Origin: Halobacteriovorax vibrionivorans
Lineage (GTDB): Bacteria; Bdellovibrionota; Bacteriovoracia; Bacteriovoracales; Bacteriovoracaceae
Direction of reading: 5' to 3'
DNA length: 64,000 nucleotides
Assembly: GCF_003346865.1 (NCBI RefSeq)
Contig: NZ_QDKL01000001.1
Coordinates: 558,001-622,000, forward strand
Below the pieces are notes generated by a model. That model saw only the letters and a program-made list of their open reading frames with translations, did not search any database and was not told the DNA's origin. A program made the position numbers and the translations under genes. Below, piece after piece: positions 40,715 through 49,099 of the stretch (position 1 is its first letter; the number at the start of each line of letters is the position of its first letter).

Positions 40715-40830
40715 TAAATATCGCTTAAGGCCAAAGCTTGAAGCAAAAAAAGATGAACCACTAAGTACTTAATTTTATTAATTTTTGTTGAGAAATGAAA
40801 TTAATACAAAGAGCTTAACTATTACGAGGC

Positions 40831-40848
40831 AACGTGTTAATTATTAAC
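40831..40848 (+). promoter_or_regulatory. motif AACGTGTTAATTATTAAC upstream of phaR
   Basis: Counterpart of the motif at 12057-12074 (14 of 18 identical), 68 bp before the phaR start. It may be a shared operator or promoter element. Confidence 0.3.
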
Positions 40849-40916
40849 TAGTTTTAACTCAGGAGATCTCATTAATCTTTTGAGCTATATTCGTTAAAAC
40901 CAATAGGGGTAGTAGA

Positions 40917-41306
40917 ATGAATGATGTAAGAATTATTAAAAGGTACCAAAACAGAAAACTTTATGACACTCATCAAAGTTGCTACGTGACTCTTGAAGAG
41001 ATCGCTCAAATCATCAGAGAAGGTCACGAGATTCAAGTAATTGATAACAAAACAAAGAATGACATTACTTACATGACTCAAATCCAACTTCTTTTTGATC
41101 AAGAGAAAAAATCAACTAAGCCAGGTGACGTTGAACTTCTTAAGAGAGTTATCCGTGGTGAAGAAGGTACATTCACTGGTTATATTAGAGGACTAGAAGG
41201 AATTGAAGCTCCAGTAGTTGAAGAAGCTCCAGCTCAGTCTTTCAACTCTTTCAACAGTGCAGCAAACCTAAACTCTTCTGTTGAAACTACGACTACTTTA
41301 AACTAA
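40917..41306 (+). CDS. phaR: PhaR-type polyhydroxyalkanoate synthesis regulator
   Basis: A 129-residue protein whose first about 65 residues match the PHB/PHA accumulation regulator DNA-binding domain nearly throughout: IIKRYQNRKLYDTHQSCYVTLEEIA, then VIDNKTKNDITYMTQIQLLF. In the known family the protein represses granule-protein genes and binds polymer granules. The C-terminal half is shorter than in classical PhaR and ends in a Ser/Asn/Thr-rich tail. No polymer synthase or phasin is seen nearby, so it may act more generally here. The start ATG follows GGGGTAGTAGA. Confidence 0.85.
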   Translation: MNDVRIIKRYQNRKLYDTHQSCYVTLEEIAQIIREGHEIQVIDNKTKNDITYMTQIQLLFDQEKKSTKPGDVELLKRVIRGEEGTFTGYIRGLEGIEAPVVEEAPAQSFNSFNSAANLNSSVETTTTLN

Positions 41307-41351
41307 TATAGGGCAGTTATTACTGCATATATATTTAGTTTAGAGGGTGAA

Positions 41352-42002
41352 ATGATTTTAAAAATTTCAAAATCTATATTAAGGCCTGCAGTTATTCTAG
41401 CAGGCCTTTTTATTTTTAGTGCTCAGGCACAAACTGTTAAGCAATTAACATCAAAGAATTCAGCCAAAAAGAATGAGGATTCGGTCGCTGCAGCTCAACT
41501 TTTAAGCGGTCAAGAATTGCACATCCATTCTCTTGGAATTGGAATTGGGCAAACTTTATTAATGAGTGATTTTAAAGACAACGGTGAAGATAAGATCACG
41601 GCCGAACTCTTTTATAATTACAAGGCTTCGTACTCTTTTGACTTTTATGCCAACCTTCACTTCTCAAAACATGAACTAGAAGAGAAAGGTACGTATTCAA
41701 AAATCTCGGGACTTGTTCTTGGTGCTAAAGGAAAACTTTTTCACTATGATGCCTTTCAACCATTTGTTGGTGGTGGACTTGGCTTCTTCCGTCCTCAATT
41801 AAAAACTGTAAACTATAAATCAAAAGGTAAGACAGTATTCGGTTATCAAGCCGTTGCTGGAGCTGACTTCGATCTAAATCGCAAGATTTCAGTTGGTGGA
41901 ATGTTCATTTACAACAATCCTTTTGATGTCGAACAAGAAAGCACTGCAGACGTAGAAGGTTATTATTTTAAAATGCTTCTTACTGCATTCTATAAATTCT
42001 AA
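41352..42002 (+). CDS. outer-membrane beta-barrel protein
   Basis: A 216-residue protein with a clear signal peptide (cleavage after AQA, residue 27). After a polar stretch there are about eight alternating strands (LHIHSLGIGIGQTLLM, AELFYNYKASYSFDFYANLHF, FVGGGLGFFRP, AVAGADFDLNRKISVGGMFIYNN). The end is FKMLLTAFYKF, with the terminal Phe common in outer-membrane barrels. The fold resembles small OmpW/OprF-like barrels. The stop codon overlaps the ATG of the next gene by one base, implying coupled translation with the ArsA-like ATPases. A terminator-like hairpin lies inside its signal-peptide codons. Confidence 0.75.
   Translation: MILKISKSILRPAVILAGLFIFSAQAQTVKQLTSKNSAKKNEDSVAAAQLLSGQELHIHSLGIGIGQTLLMSDFKDNGEDKITAELFYNYKASYSFDFYANLHFSKHELEEKGTYSKISGLVLGAKGKLFHYDAFQPFVGGGLGFFRPQLKTVNYKSKGKTVFGYQAVAGADFDLNRKISVGGMFIYNNPFDVEQESTADVEGYYFKMLLTAFYKF
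41381..41411 (+). terminator. terminator-like hairpin within the signal-peptide codons of the barrel gene
   Basis: Perfect 9-bp stem AAGGCCTGC/GCAGGCCTT with a 10-nt loop, followed by TTTATTTTT, beginning 29 nt after the ATG. Form is that of an intrinsic terminator. It would end phaR transcripts or attenuate the downstream genes. Confidence 0.6.
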
Positions 42003-42814
42003 TGAAGTTTAAAGACTTATATATAGTCACAGGTAAGGGAGGTGTCGGAAAAACCCTCACTTCCCTTGCCTTGACCAAGTCTCTAACTGAACTCGATCAA
42101 AATAAGAACGTCTATTTTTTTTCGTTTGAACAAAATGCTGATAAGGATCTTATCAATAAGTTAAATGTTAATACCGTTGAGTTAACGCATATTAGTTCAG
42201 TTCAAGAGTATATTGCGAGAAAACTAAACTCCAAAACAATTGCAAAGTGGATTGTATCAACATCTTTTTTTAATGCATTATTTGATATGGTTCCAAGTTT
42301 TGGGCAACTCATCTTCTTAGGGCATATTATTGATCTTGCTCGAGATGATCGCAATATCGTCGTCGTTGATGCACCGGCATCAGGTCATCTTCTTTCGACA
42401 ATACATTCACCAAAAGTCTTTAAAGATATTTTTAAAATCGGTCCCATTGCAAATGATATCGATAAAATGCATAACTTTCTAACAAATGATGAACATACTC
42501 AATGTGTGGTTGTTAGCATTCCGACAGAGCTTGCCATTGAAGAAGGCCAAGAACTAGAGCGAGAACTAAAAGAGAAATATAATCTCTCGACAATTGAGAT
42601 CCTAAATTGTGATCTCTCACTAAATGACTTTCCAGAGGATGATACGCCAGATTTTATCAGGGCAAAAATCCAAGACCAAGAAAGCCTAAAAGAGAAATTT
42701 AAGGTTAACCCTCACCTAAGTTTCCCTCAAATTGTCGTACCGACACAAAAAGAACAAGTCGAGGAATTAACAAGAATTATTACAAAGAAAGTTGATATTT
42801 TTAAATCAAAGTAG
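42002..42814 (+). CDS. ArsA-like ATPase (first of pair)
   Basis: A 270-residue cytoplasmic ATPase of the SIMIBI/ArsA-Get3 class. The deviant Walker A is GKGGVGKT (residues 11-18) with the signature Lys. Switch II is of the type VVVDAPASGHLLSTIHSP (the family has DTAP-GHT-LR). At about 270 residues it is shorter than classical ArsA halves and lacks an obvious arsenite Cys triad. ArsA-like proteins of this type are thought to act in membrane-protein targeting or anion export. The role here is unknown. It overlaps the barrel gene by 1 bp and precedes its paralogue by 5 bp. Confidence 0.85.
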   Translation: MKFKDLYIVTGKGGVGKTLTSLALTKSLTELDQNKNVYFFSFEQNADKDLINKLNVNTVELTHISSVQEYIARKLNSKTIAKWIVSTSFFNALFDMVPSFGQLIFLGHIIDLARDDRNIVVVDAPASGHLLSTIHSPKVFKDIFKIGPIANDIDKMHNFLTNDEHTQCVVVSIPTELAIEEGQELERELKEKYNLSTIEILNCDLSLNDFPEDDTPDFIRAKIQDQESLKEKFKVNPHLSFPQIVVPTQKEQVEELTRIITKKVDIFKSK

Positions 42815-42819
42815 GAATC

Positions 42820-43803
42820 GTGGAAAACTATAGAGAAGTCGAAATATTTTGTGGAACAGGTGGCGTTGGAAAAACAACGATTTCAACTTCACGTGCCTTC
42901 TTTCTGGCTTCTCAAAAAAAGAATGTTCTTTTAATAACGATTGATCCGGCCAAAAGACTGCGTCAATTACTTAGCTTAAAAGATGCATCAGAAGTGATTA
43001 AGTTCACTGATAAAGAAATCAGCTTTGATGTTTTATTACTTGATCCTAAAACATCATTTGAAAAGATTCTCGGGAAGAAAGTTGATAATAAAATACTAGA
43101 AAACTTAACAAGTAGTCGCGGTGGCCTAAATGAAATTCTTGCAGTCCTAGAGATTCAAAATCAACTTGAAACTAAAAAATATGACTCTATCGTCGTCGAC
43201 ACTGCGCCAGGAAAGAACTTCTTAGACTTTTTGAATTCATCAAATAAGATTAATAAATTCTTTAATAAAACATTTGCTGATGCATTCATGTACATTACTA
43301 ATAAGAATAAGCCTGGACGCTTCTTTAACCGCATTATTACCGCTGGGATTGAGAAGTTTCTTAATTATTTAGAAAGTGTTACCGGCAAGGGCTTTATTAA
43401 TGACTTTCTTGAGGCCATCACAATTCTCTATGAGAATCGAGATAAGTTTATTGAAGGTATTAAAGTTGAAAAAGTTCTCAATAGTGCCCAGCGATCGAGG
43501 TGGTATCTCGTTACTTCTGCTGAGCATATGAAAGAGGTTGAAACTCAACAGATTCTTGACTCAATTCAGGCCCAAATGACCACAGAACGTTACCTAATAA
43601 TTAACAAATCATGGTATAACAACCTCGCATCTTGGGAACCCAAGACAGAAAAAATGAAAGAGTTTAAAGATATAATAATCAAACAAGAAGAAATAAAAAC
43701 TTCGATCTCAAAGAAATCACAGATTGAAGCAATTACATTTCCAGACCTCTCAACGTTTGATCCTATCAAGCAGTTAGAAGAGTTAGAAGAACACTGGAAG
43801 TAA
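42820..43803 (+). CDS. ArsA-like ATPase (second of pair)
   Basis: A 327-residue paralogue of the preceding ATPase, starting at GTG 42820 with AGGA just before it. Walker A reads GTGGVGKT (residues 12-19), so the signature Lys of the deviant motif is Thr here. Switch I/II include LLITIDPAKRLRQLL and SIVVDTAPGKNFLDFL, good ArsA/Get3 features. The C-terminal part includes MKEVETQQILDSI. Adjacent but different ATPases suggest a heterodimer in which only the first subunit supplies the trans-acting Lys. That is an inference. The next gene, for cystathionine beta-synthase, follows after 14 bp. Confidence 0.85.
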   Translation: MENYREVEIFCGTGGVGKTTISTSRAFFLASQKKNVLLITIDPAKRLRQLLSLKDASEVIKFTDKEISFDVLLLDPKTSFEKILGKKVDNKILENLTSSRGGLNEILAVLEIQNQLETKKYDSIVVDTAPGKNFLDFLNSSNKINKFFNKTFADAFMYITNKNKPGRFFNRIITAGIEKFLNYLESVTGKGFINDFLEAITILYENRDKFIEGIKVEKVLNSAQRSRWYLVTSAEHMKEVETQQILDSIQAQMTTERYLIINKSWYNNLASWEPKTEKMKEFKDIIIKQEEIKTSISKKSQIEAITFPDLSTFDPIKQLEELEEHWK

Positions 43804-43817
43804 ATGGAGATTTAATT

Positions 43818-45200
43818 ATGATGAAAGGTGCTAAAGCAAACGTTGTCGAAGCAATTGGGAATACACCAATTGTAAAACTTAATCATATCGGTAAGGACCT
43901 TAATTGCGAAATTTACGTAAAATTAGAATATATGAACCCAGGTGGTTCAACTAAGGATCGTATCGGTGCATACATGCTTGATCGTGCAGTAGAAGAAGGT
44001 GATCTAAAGCCAGGCGGAACGATCATCGAAGGTACTTCTGGGAATACAGGGGTTGGTCTTGCGATGTGGGCAGCAGTTCACGGATACAAATGTATTTTCG
44101 TACTTGCTGATAAGCAATCAAAAGAAAAGATCGATAACCTTAGAGCATTTGGAGCAAAAGTTGTTGTTTGTCCAACAAACGTAGAGCCAGAAGATCCTCG
44201 TTCTTACTACTCTGTTTCAAAGAAACTTTCTGAAACAATTCCAAATTCATTTTACGTAAATCAATACGATAATCTACATAATAGAAATACACACTACACT
44301 TGGACGGCTCCAGAAATGTATGAGCAAACTCAAGGTGACTTTGATGTATTTATGGCCGCAGTTGGAACTGGTGGGACAATTAGTGGTTGTGGACGTTACT
44401 TCAAAGAAAAAATGGATAAAGTTGAAATTATCGGTGTTGACTGTGTTGGTTCAATCATCGCTGGTTACCACAAGACTGGAGAAATGGGACAAGCTCACTC
44501 ATATGTTTTAGAAGGTGTTGGCGAGGACTTCATTCCAGAGAATTATGACTTTGACTTAATTGATGACTTTGAAGTTGTTAATGATAAAGAGTCTTTCCTA
44601 ATGACGAGAAAACTTCTTAAAGAAGAAGGTATTTATGCTGGTGGATCAGCAGGTGCCGTTATTGAAGGTGCTCTAAAATATGCGAAGAAACAAACTACTA
44701 AGAAAAAGATTCTTATTCTTCTTCACGATTCAGGAAACCGTTACGCTTCAAAAATCTATAATGATGATTGGATGAGTGATGGTGGATACTTAGATTCATC
44801 ATTCAATGTTCAAATTTCAGAGGTATTAAATACTCTTGGTAAGGATGGAAATATTATTACTGTTGAAGATACAACGACTATTGGACAGGCCATTACTCTA
44901 ATGGAAGAGAAGAATATTTCTCAAGTTCCAGTTGTTAGTAAAAATGGTGACATTCTTGGTCTTTGTACAGAGAAGAGTCTAATTAAGCCAGTTATCATGG
45001 GTGAGTTCCAAAAAGATGATAATATTTCATTAGCTATCTCTAACAACTACAGAGTTGTGGATTGTAATGAACTTCTTGAAACAGTTGCTGATGCACTACT
45101 TAAGAAGGAAGTTGCCATTATCACTAAAGATGGAAAAGTTTCTGATCTATTATCAGAAATTGATGTTCTTCAGTATATGTCAGAAAAAGGTTCTAACTAA
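43818..45200 (+). CDS. cbs: cystathionine beta-synthase
   Basis: A 460-residue PLP enzyme condensing homocysteine with serine to cystathionine, the first step of reverse transsulfuration. The PLP Lys is Lys46 in NPGGSTKDRI. The phosphate loop is GTSGNTGVGLA, and GTGGTISGCGRY closes the cofactor site. Residues about 335-460 are two CBS domains (VEDTTTIGQAITLMEEKNISQVPVV, ISLAISNNYRVVDCNELLETVADALLKKEVAII), as in eukaryotic CBS, where they regulate activity. No N-terminal heme domain is present. The gamma-lyase gene follows 10 bp later, which favours this over a plain cysteine synthase. Confidence 0.92.
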   Translation: MMKGAKANVVEAIGNTPIVKLNHIGKDLNCEIYVKLEYMNPGGSTKDRIGAYMLDRAVEEGDLKPGGTIIEGTSGNTGVGLAMWAAVHGYKCIFVLADKQSKEKIDNLRAFGAKVVVCPTNVEPEDPRSYYSVSKKLSETIPNSFYVNQYDNLHNRNTHYTWTAPEMYEQTQGDFDVFMAAVGTGGTISGCGRYFKEKMDKVEIIGVDCVGSIIAGYHKTGEMGQAHSYVLEGVGEDFIPENYDFDLIDDFEVVNDKESFLMTRKLLKEEGIYAGGSAGAVIEGALKYAKKQTTKKKILILLHDSGNRYASKIYNDDWMSDGGYLDSSFNVQISEVLNTLGKDGNIITVEDTTTIGQAITLMEEKNISQVPVVSKNGDILGLCTEKSLIKPVIMGEFQKDDNISLAISNNYRVVDCNELLETVADALLKKEVAIITKDGKVSDLLSEIDVLQYMSEKGSN

Positions 45201-45210
45201 GGATCAAGGC

Positions 45211-46377
45211 TTGAAGAAAAGCACTCTTAAAAAAGCAGCAAAAGCCTCGGTATGTATCCATGCCGGGGCTCACCCCGACAAAGAAACAGGCGCAGTTATA
45301 CCGCCAATTCATCAAACAACAACATATGCTCAAACAAGCCCAGGAATTCACCAAGGCTACGAGTATTCACGTTGTCATAATCCAACAAGGACGCGATTAG
45401 AAGAATCACTTGCGGCACTAGAGAACGCAAAATATGCACTGGCAACGTCAAGCGGTGTTTCAATTGAAATGCTAATAATGCATGCTCTGCCAGCTGGATC
45501 AACGATTCTTTGTGGTGATGATGTATATGGTGGAACTTATCGTCTCTTTACGACCGTTTTTAATTCCATTCATAAGTTTATCTTTGTCGATACAACTGAT
45601 CCTAAAAAAGTTGAAGAGGCACTAAAAGAACATAAGCCTAAATTAATGTGGGTAGAAACACCAACGAACCCACTTTTAAAAATTTCTGATATTAAGAAAG
45701 TTTCAGAACTTGCGAAAAAATATAAGACCTTAACTGTTGTTGATAACACATTTATGAGTCCTTATTTTCAAAACCCATTAGATCTTGGTGCTGACATTGT
45801 AATGCACTCAATGACTAAATATATCAATGGTCACTCTGATGTTGTTGGTGGAGCCTGTATGCTCAACAACAAAGCACTTTACGAGAAACTTTGGACACTT
45901 CAAAAATCTCTTGGACCAACACAATCACCATTTGACTCTTGGTTAGTACTTAGAGGTATCAAGACTCTTGCGATTAGAATGGAAGCTCATGCAAAGAATG
46001 CAATGAAAATAGCAAAGTATCTCGAGTCGCATCCAAAAGTAGATAAAGTTCTCTACCCAGGCCTTAAGAGTCACCCTCAATATAAAATCGCAAAAAAACA
46101 AATGAGTGGCTTTGGAGGGATGATTACATTTTTCCTAAAAGGTGACATTAGAAAGTCTAAGAAGTTTTTACAAAACGTCGACATGTTCTCTTTAGCTGAA
46201 AGCCTTGGTGGTGTTGAGAGCTTAATTGAACACCCGGCCATCATGACTCATGCTTCTGTTCCCAAGAATGTTCGTGAAAGTATCGGCCTAACAGATAACC
46301 TAATAAGGCTATCTGTAGGTATTGAAGATGCTAATGATTTAATTTCAGATTTAGAAAGAGCATTTAAGACAATCTAG
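45211..46377 (+). CDS. cystathionine gamma-lyase/gamma-synthase family PLP enzyme
   Basis: I take the TTG at 45211 (MKKSTLKKAAKASVCIHAG), just after GGATCAAGG and past the stop of the upstream gene. A longer open frame from 45055 lies within that gene and is not needed. The 388-residue product has YEYSRCHNPTRTRLE, ALATSSGVS, VDNTFMSPYFQNPLDLGADIVMHSMTKYINGHSD with PLP Lys203, and SLGGVESLIEHPAIMTHAS. All are Cys/Met-metabolism PLP-family hallmarks. Next to cystathionine beta-synthase the likely reaction is cystathionine to cysteine, 2-oxobutyrate and ammonia. Sequence alone does not separate lyase from synthase. Confidence 0.9.
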   Translation: MKKSTLKKAAKASVCIHAGAHPDKETGAVIPPIHQTTTYAQTSPGIHQGYEYSRCHNPTRTRLEESLAALENAKYALATSSGVSIEMLIMHALPAGSTILCGDDVYGGTYRLFTTVFNSIHKFIFVDTTDPKKVEEALKEHKPKLMWVETPTNPLLKISDIKKVSELAKKYKTLTVVDNTFMSPYFQNPLDLGADIVMHSMTKYINGHSDVVGGACMLNNKALYEKLWTLQKSLGPTQSPFDSWLVLRGIKTLAIRMEAHAKNAMKIAKYLESHPKVDKVLYPGLKSHPQYKIAKKQMSGFGGMITFFLKGDIRKSKKFLQNVDMFSLAESLGGVESLIEHPAIMTHASVPKNVRESIGLTDNLIRLSVGIEDANDLISDLERAFKTI

Positions 46378-47051
46378 AAAGTTCCAGAGCCTGCATTTTC
46401 ATCAATTTCAAGGCCATCAGAGCTTGTGTCTGAAGACTCTTCAACTTCAGTCTCCGCTGCTTTGTCTTGCGTTGTCTCAACTTTTGTTTCTTTCTCTGCT
46501 TTGAACTCTGCTCTAGCTTTTTTTATATCTTCAGGTATTCTCGCAATTGGCTTACGAATCATTAATGAATCATAATTACCATTGCGATTAAAAATATTAT
46601 TTTCTTTCAAGTATGCGTTTAGTACTAAGCTTGCACAAAAAACTCTTCCGTGTGGATCATTAAGATTATTCTTTGCACCTTCTGCAAAGATAAGCCCATC
46701 ATCTTCGATAATTTTACGTATTGTCTTATACTCATCACAGAAGTCATTTGAAGTTTTATGACACTCTCCGGCCTTACGATAAACATCGATTGACGTCGTC
46801 GTTGATTTTATATGAACTGGATCTCGACAAATATCAATCACCCACGATCGATTGTGATACTTATATTCGTTATGGGCCACTTCGACTTCACATTCTTTTT
46901 TAGAAATAGTCAGGGTTTTATTTAAAAGTCCAAATGGTGATGACTTATGAGAGACAGAGACATCAAAGGAAGACTGAAAACATTCAGTCCCTGTAAATGC
47001 TATTACTGAATTAATTGTTAAAAATAGAATACTAAATTTTAGAAATTGCAT
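46374..47051 (-). CDS. secreted Cys-rich protein, unknown function
   Basis: A 225-residue protein with a signal peptide (MQFLKFSILFLTINSVIAFT). The mature domain (about residues 20-165) contains about seven Cys residues at intervals that could form disulfides. The tail (about 170-225) is a charged Lys/Glu/Ala and then acidic Ser/Glu/Asp-rich stretch. The gene converges on the gamma-lyase gene with a 4-bp overlap. Its start lies 20 bp inside the end of the upstream phosphatase-like gene, so those two minus-strand genes are likely co-translated. No recognised family. Confidence 0.65.
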   Translation of the reverse strand: MQFLKFSILFLTINSVIAFTGTECFQSSFDVSVSHKSSPFGLLNKTLTISKKECEVEVAHNEYKYHNRSWVIDICRDPVHIKSTTTSIDVYRKAGECHKTSNDFCDEYKTIRKIIEDDGLIFAEGAKNNLNDPHGRVFCASLVLNAYLKENNIFNRNGNYDSLMIRKPIARIPEDIKKARAEFKAEKETKVETTQDKAAETEVEESSDTSSDGLEIDENAGSGTF

Positions 47052-48141
47052 TTTTATCTACCTCTATCATTAGAATTGTTTGATCATTTGGTAAGAAGTC
47101 ATTCTCATTATAGCCCTTTTTTGTTTGAAATGTTAATTCACTAATGAATTCAACAGGGGCCGCCCAATTCTTTTTAACAAATGTTAAATACTCTTCTCCA
47201 TCAATTTTATCTTCAATATTCTTAAAAAAGCCAGGAGATAGCAATAACAGGCCTTCACCTTTATTTAACTGAACTTCTTGCGTTGATGTATTATAGTTCG
47301 ATGGAAACGCGCTACCATTTCTCGCTAATACAACACCATCTTTATTTAATAATTCATGATCACCAATATTAAGCACCTCAGCACTTAAGTCTGAAAGCTT
47401 AATTCTAGCAATTAAAATGGAAGCATCTCCATATTCACTAAAGTCATCTTTCTTACTTTCTAAGTTTGAGATGACTTTAGTCATATCAATATTAGACTCT
47501 AGCTTCCAAGTTTCGATTAGTGATAAGAAGTTTCCGATAAGCATATATGATGATGCATGTAATGAAACAATCCATACTTCGCCACCAATTTTAAAGAAGT
47601 CAAAAAACTCGCCACCATTTGATGTACCGGCACAAAAGCGTGAAGTAATTCCTACTCCTCTTAGCTTTTCACTTCTAAAAGGCGCCATATTACGATGCAT
47701 TTCTTTAATATTTTCGACTTGGCCAACAAGTCCTTCCATAACAGAATTCATCTTGAATAATAATTGCTTTTGAGTCTCTAACGCTCTTAGCCCTTCTATC
47801 GCATTTTTTATATTGAGATAGTTTTCTTCTACAGACTTGTCTGCAAAAAATATTCCAAGACACATCTCATTGTCTAATAATGAACGATCAAGATCATCCC
47901 CTTCATTATAGATAATAATAAAATGGTCCTTGCTTTCGACATTCTTAAATGACTTTGTAAACACCACTTGACTTGCATCAAGTTCACGGTCAATTGAAGA
48001 TTGTCCCTCTTGAGATTGAGGTAAATTTAATAATTCTAATAGATTATTTAGCTTATCGACGGCAATTTTATCGATATCTGAATCAATAATTCGAACGTGC
48101 ATAACTCTTCCTAAGTATTCAAAATTATATAGGTATGGCAC
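47032..48141 (-). CDS. SpoIIE-like PP2C phosphatase domain protein, apparently degenerate
   Basis: A 369-residue cytoplasmic protein. The N-terminal about 140 residues resemble a receiver or other sensory domain without clear catalytic residues. The rest follows the PP2C/SpoIIE pattern: RGVGITSRFCAGTSNGGEFFDFFKIGGEVWIVSL, then LNIGDHELL, GEGLLLLSPGFFKNI and a final NDQTILMIEV. In active relatives the metal-binding motifs read GGDxYD and GDVxGHG. Here they are GGEFFD and VSLHASS, so the second key Asp is missing. The protein may be an inactive signal-binding relative. It precedes the secreted Cys-rich protein, overlapping it by 20 bp. Confidence 0.7.
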   Translation of the reverse strand: MPYLYNFEYLGRVMHVRIIDSDIDKIAVDKLNNLLELLNLPQSQEGQSSIDRELDASQVVFTKSFKNVESKDHFIIIYNEGDDLDRSLLDNEMCLGIFFADKSVEENYLNIKNAIEGLRALETQKQLLFKMNSVMEGLVGQVENIKEMHRNMAPFRSEKLRGVGITSRFCAGTSNGGEFFDFFKIGGEVWIVSLHASSYMLIGNFLSLIETWKLESNIDMTKVISNLESKKDDFSEYGDASILIARIKLSDLSAEVLNIGDHELLNKDGVVLARNGSAFPSNYNTSTQEVQLNKGEGLLLLSPGFFKNIEDKIDGEEYLTFVKKNWAAPVEFISELTFQTKKGYNENDFLPNDQTILMIEVDKNAISKI

Positions 48142-48289
48142 TAAATTTTGGCACCTTAAGAAAGTATTCTAGCACAATAAGCGACTAATATCATACTAAT
48201 GCCCCGATTAAATTAAAGATTCCTTAAGAATAACCCGAAGAATTATTAGAATATGGGTATAACCTGACTATAACACTAGGTCTTGATAA

Positions 48290-49096
48290 ATGAAGAAGAG
48301 CAAAATCGTAAATTTGGGTGAACGCAGAAAAAAAGCGAGTACTCGTAAGAGTGCTGACAAAAAAACGACATCACCTAAAGCCAACACAAAGAACAAGGTT
48401 TCAAACTCTGTACAGACAGATCCTACTGCCGTATTAGAAGCAGAAAACAAGGCCTTAAAACTAGAACAGAAAAAGATCTGTGAGATGGCCGCTCGAACAA
48501 TCCTTCACGCACTAGACTGCAAAGATCATTATACATATGGACATAGTACTCGCGTTGCTTATTTCAGCCTCACTTTAGGAAGAGAAATTGGACTAAATGA
48601 AGAAGAATTATATGACCTAGAACTATCTGCTCTATTTCATGATATTGGTAAAATTGGAGTTCCTGACTCCGTTCTTAATAAACCATCAAGACTTACTGAA
48701 GATGAATTCCTTCAAATGAAGAGTCATCCTGAGAAATCTTATGAAATCCTACAAGGCTTTACTCATTTTGAAAAAGTTGCAAAGTTTGCAAAATACCATC
48801 ATGAGAGATGGGATGGACGTGGTTATCCGGAAGGACTAAAAGGCGAAGAGATTCCTCTTTTCTCTAGAATTATTCTTATTGCTGATACATTTGATGCTAT
48901 GACTTCAACAAGAGTTTACCGTAAGGGACTTGATTATGAAGTTGCTTATGAAGAACTCGATGAGTTCTCTGGATCACAATTTGACCCAGAGCTAGCACAA
49001 GCATTTATTCGCGCAATGAAAAAAGAAGAAGCTAAGCAAGAGAAAACTTTTACTCTTACTATCATAGATGGCCTCTTCAAAAAAGATGCTGCTTAA
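48290..49096 (+). CDS. HD-GYP domain cyclic-di-GMP phosphodiesterase
   Basis: A 268-residue protein. The first about 50 residues are Lys/Ser/Thr-rich and probably disordered. A short coil leads to a complete HD-GYP domain (about 65-245). It shows DHYTYGHSTRVAYFS, FHDIGKIGVPD with His117-Asp118, His170-His171 in HHERWDGRGYPEGLKG, and ADTFDAMTSTRVYRKG. Such domains hydrolyse cyclic di-GMP, which governs the attack/growth switch in predatory relatives. There is no receiver or sensor domain, so its activity must be controlled by partners or expression level. It is divergent from the SpoIIE-like gene. Confidence 0.92.
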   Translation: MKKSKIVNLGERRKKASTRKSADKKTTSPKANTKNKVSNSVQTDPTAVLEAENKALKLEQKKICEMAARTILHALDCKDHYTYGHSTRVAYFSLTLGREIGLNEEELYDLELSALFHDIGKIGVPDSVLNKPSRLTEDEFLQMKSHPEKSYEILQGFTHFEKVAKFAKYHHERWDGRGYPEGLKGEEIPLFSRIILIADTFDAMTSTRVYRKGLDYEVAYEELDEFSGSQFDPELAQAFIRAMKKEEAKQEKTFTLTIIDGLFKKDAA

Positions 49097-49099
49097 TCT

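Noticed and set aside
45055..45210. N-terminal extension of the cystathionine lyase frame
   Set aside because: Lies inside the cystathionine beta-synthase gene; a ribosome site and TTG start at 45211 fit the family start.
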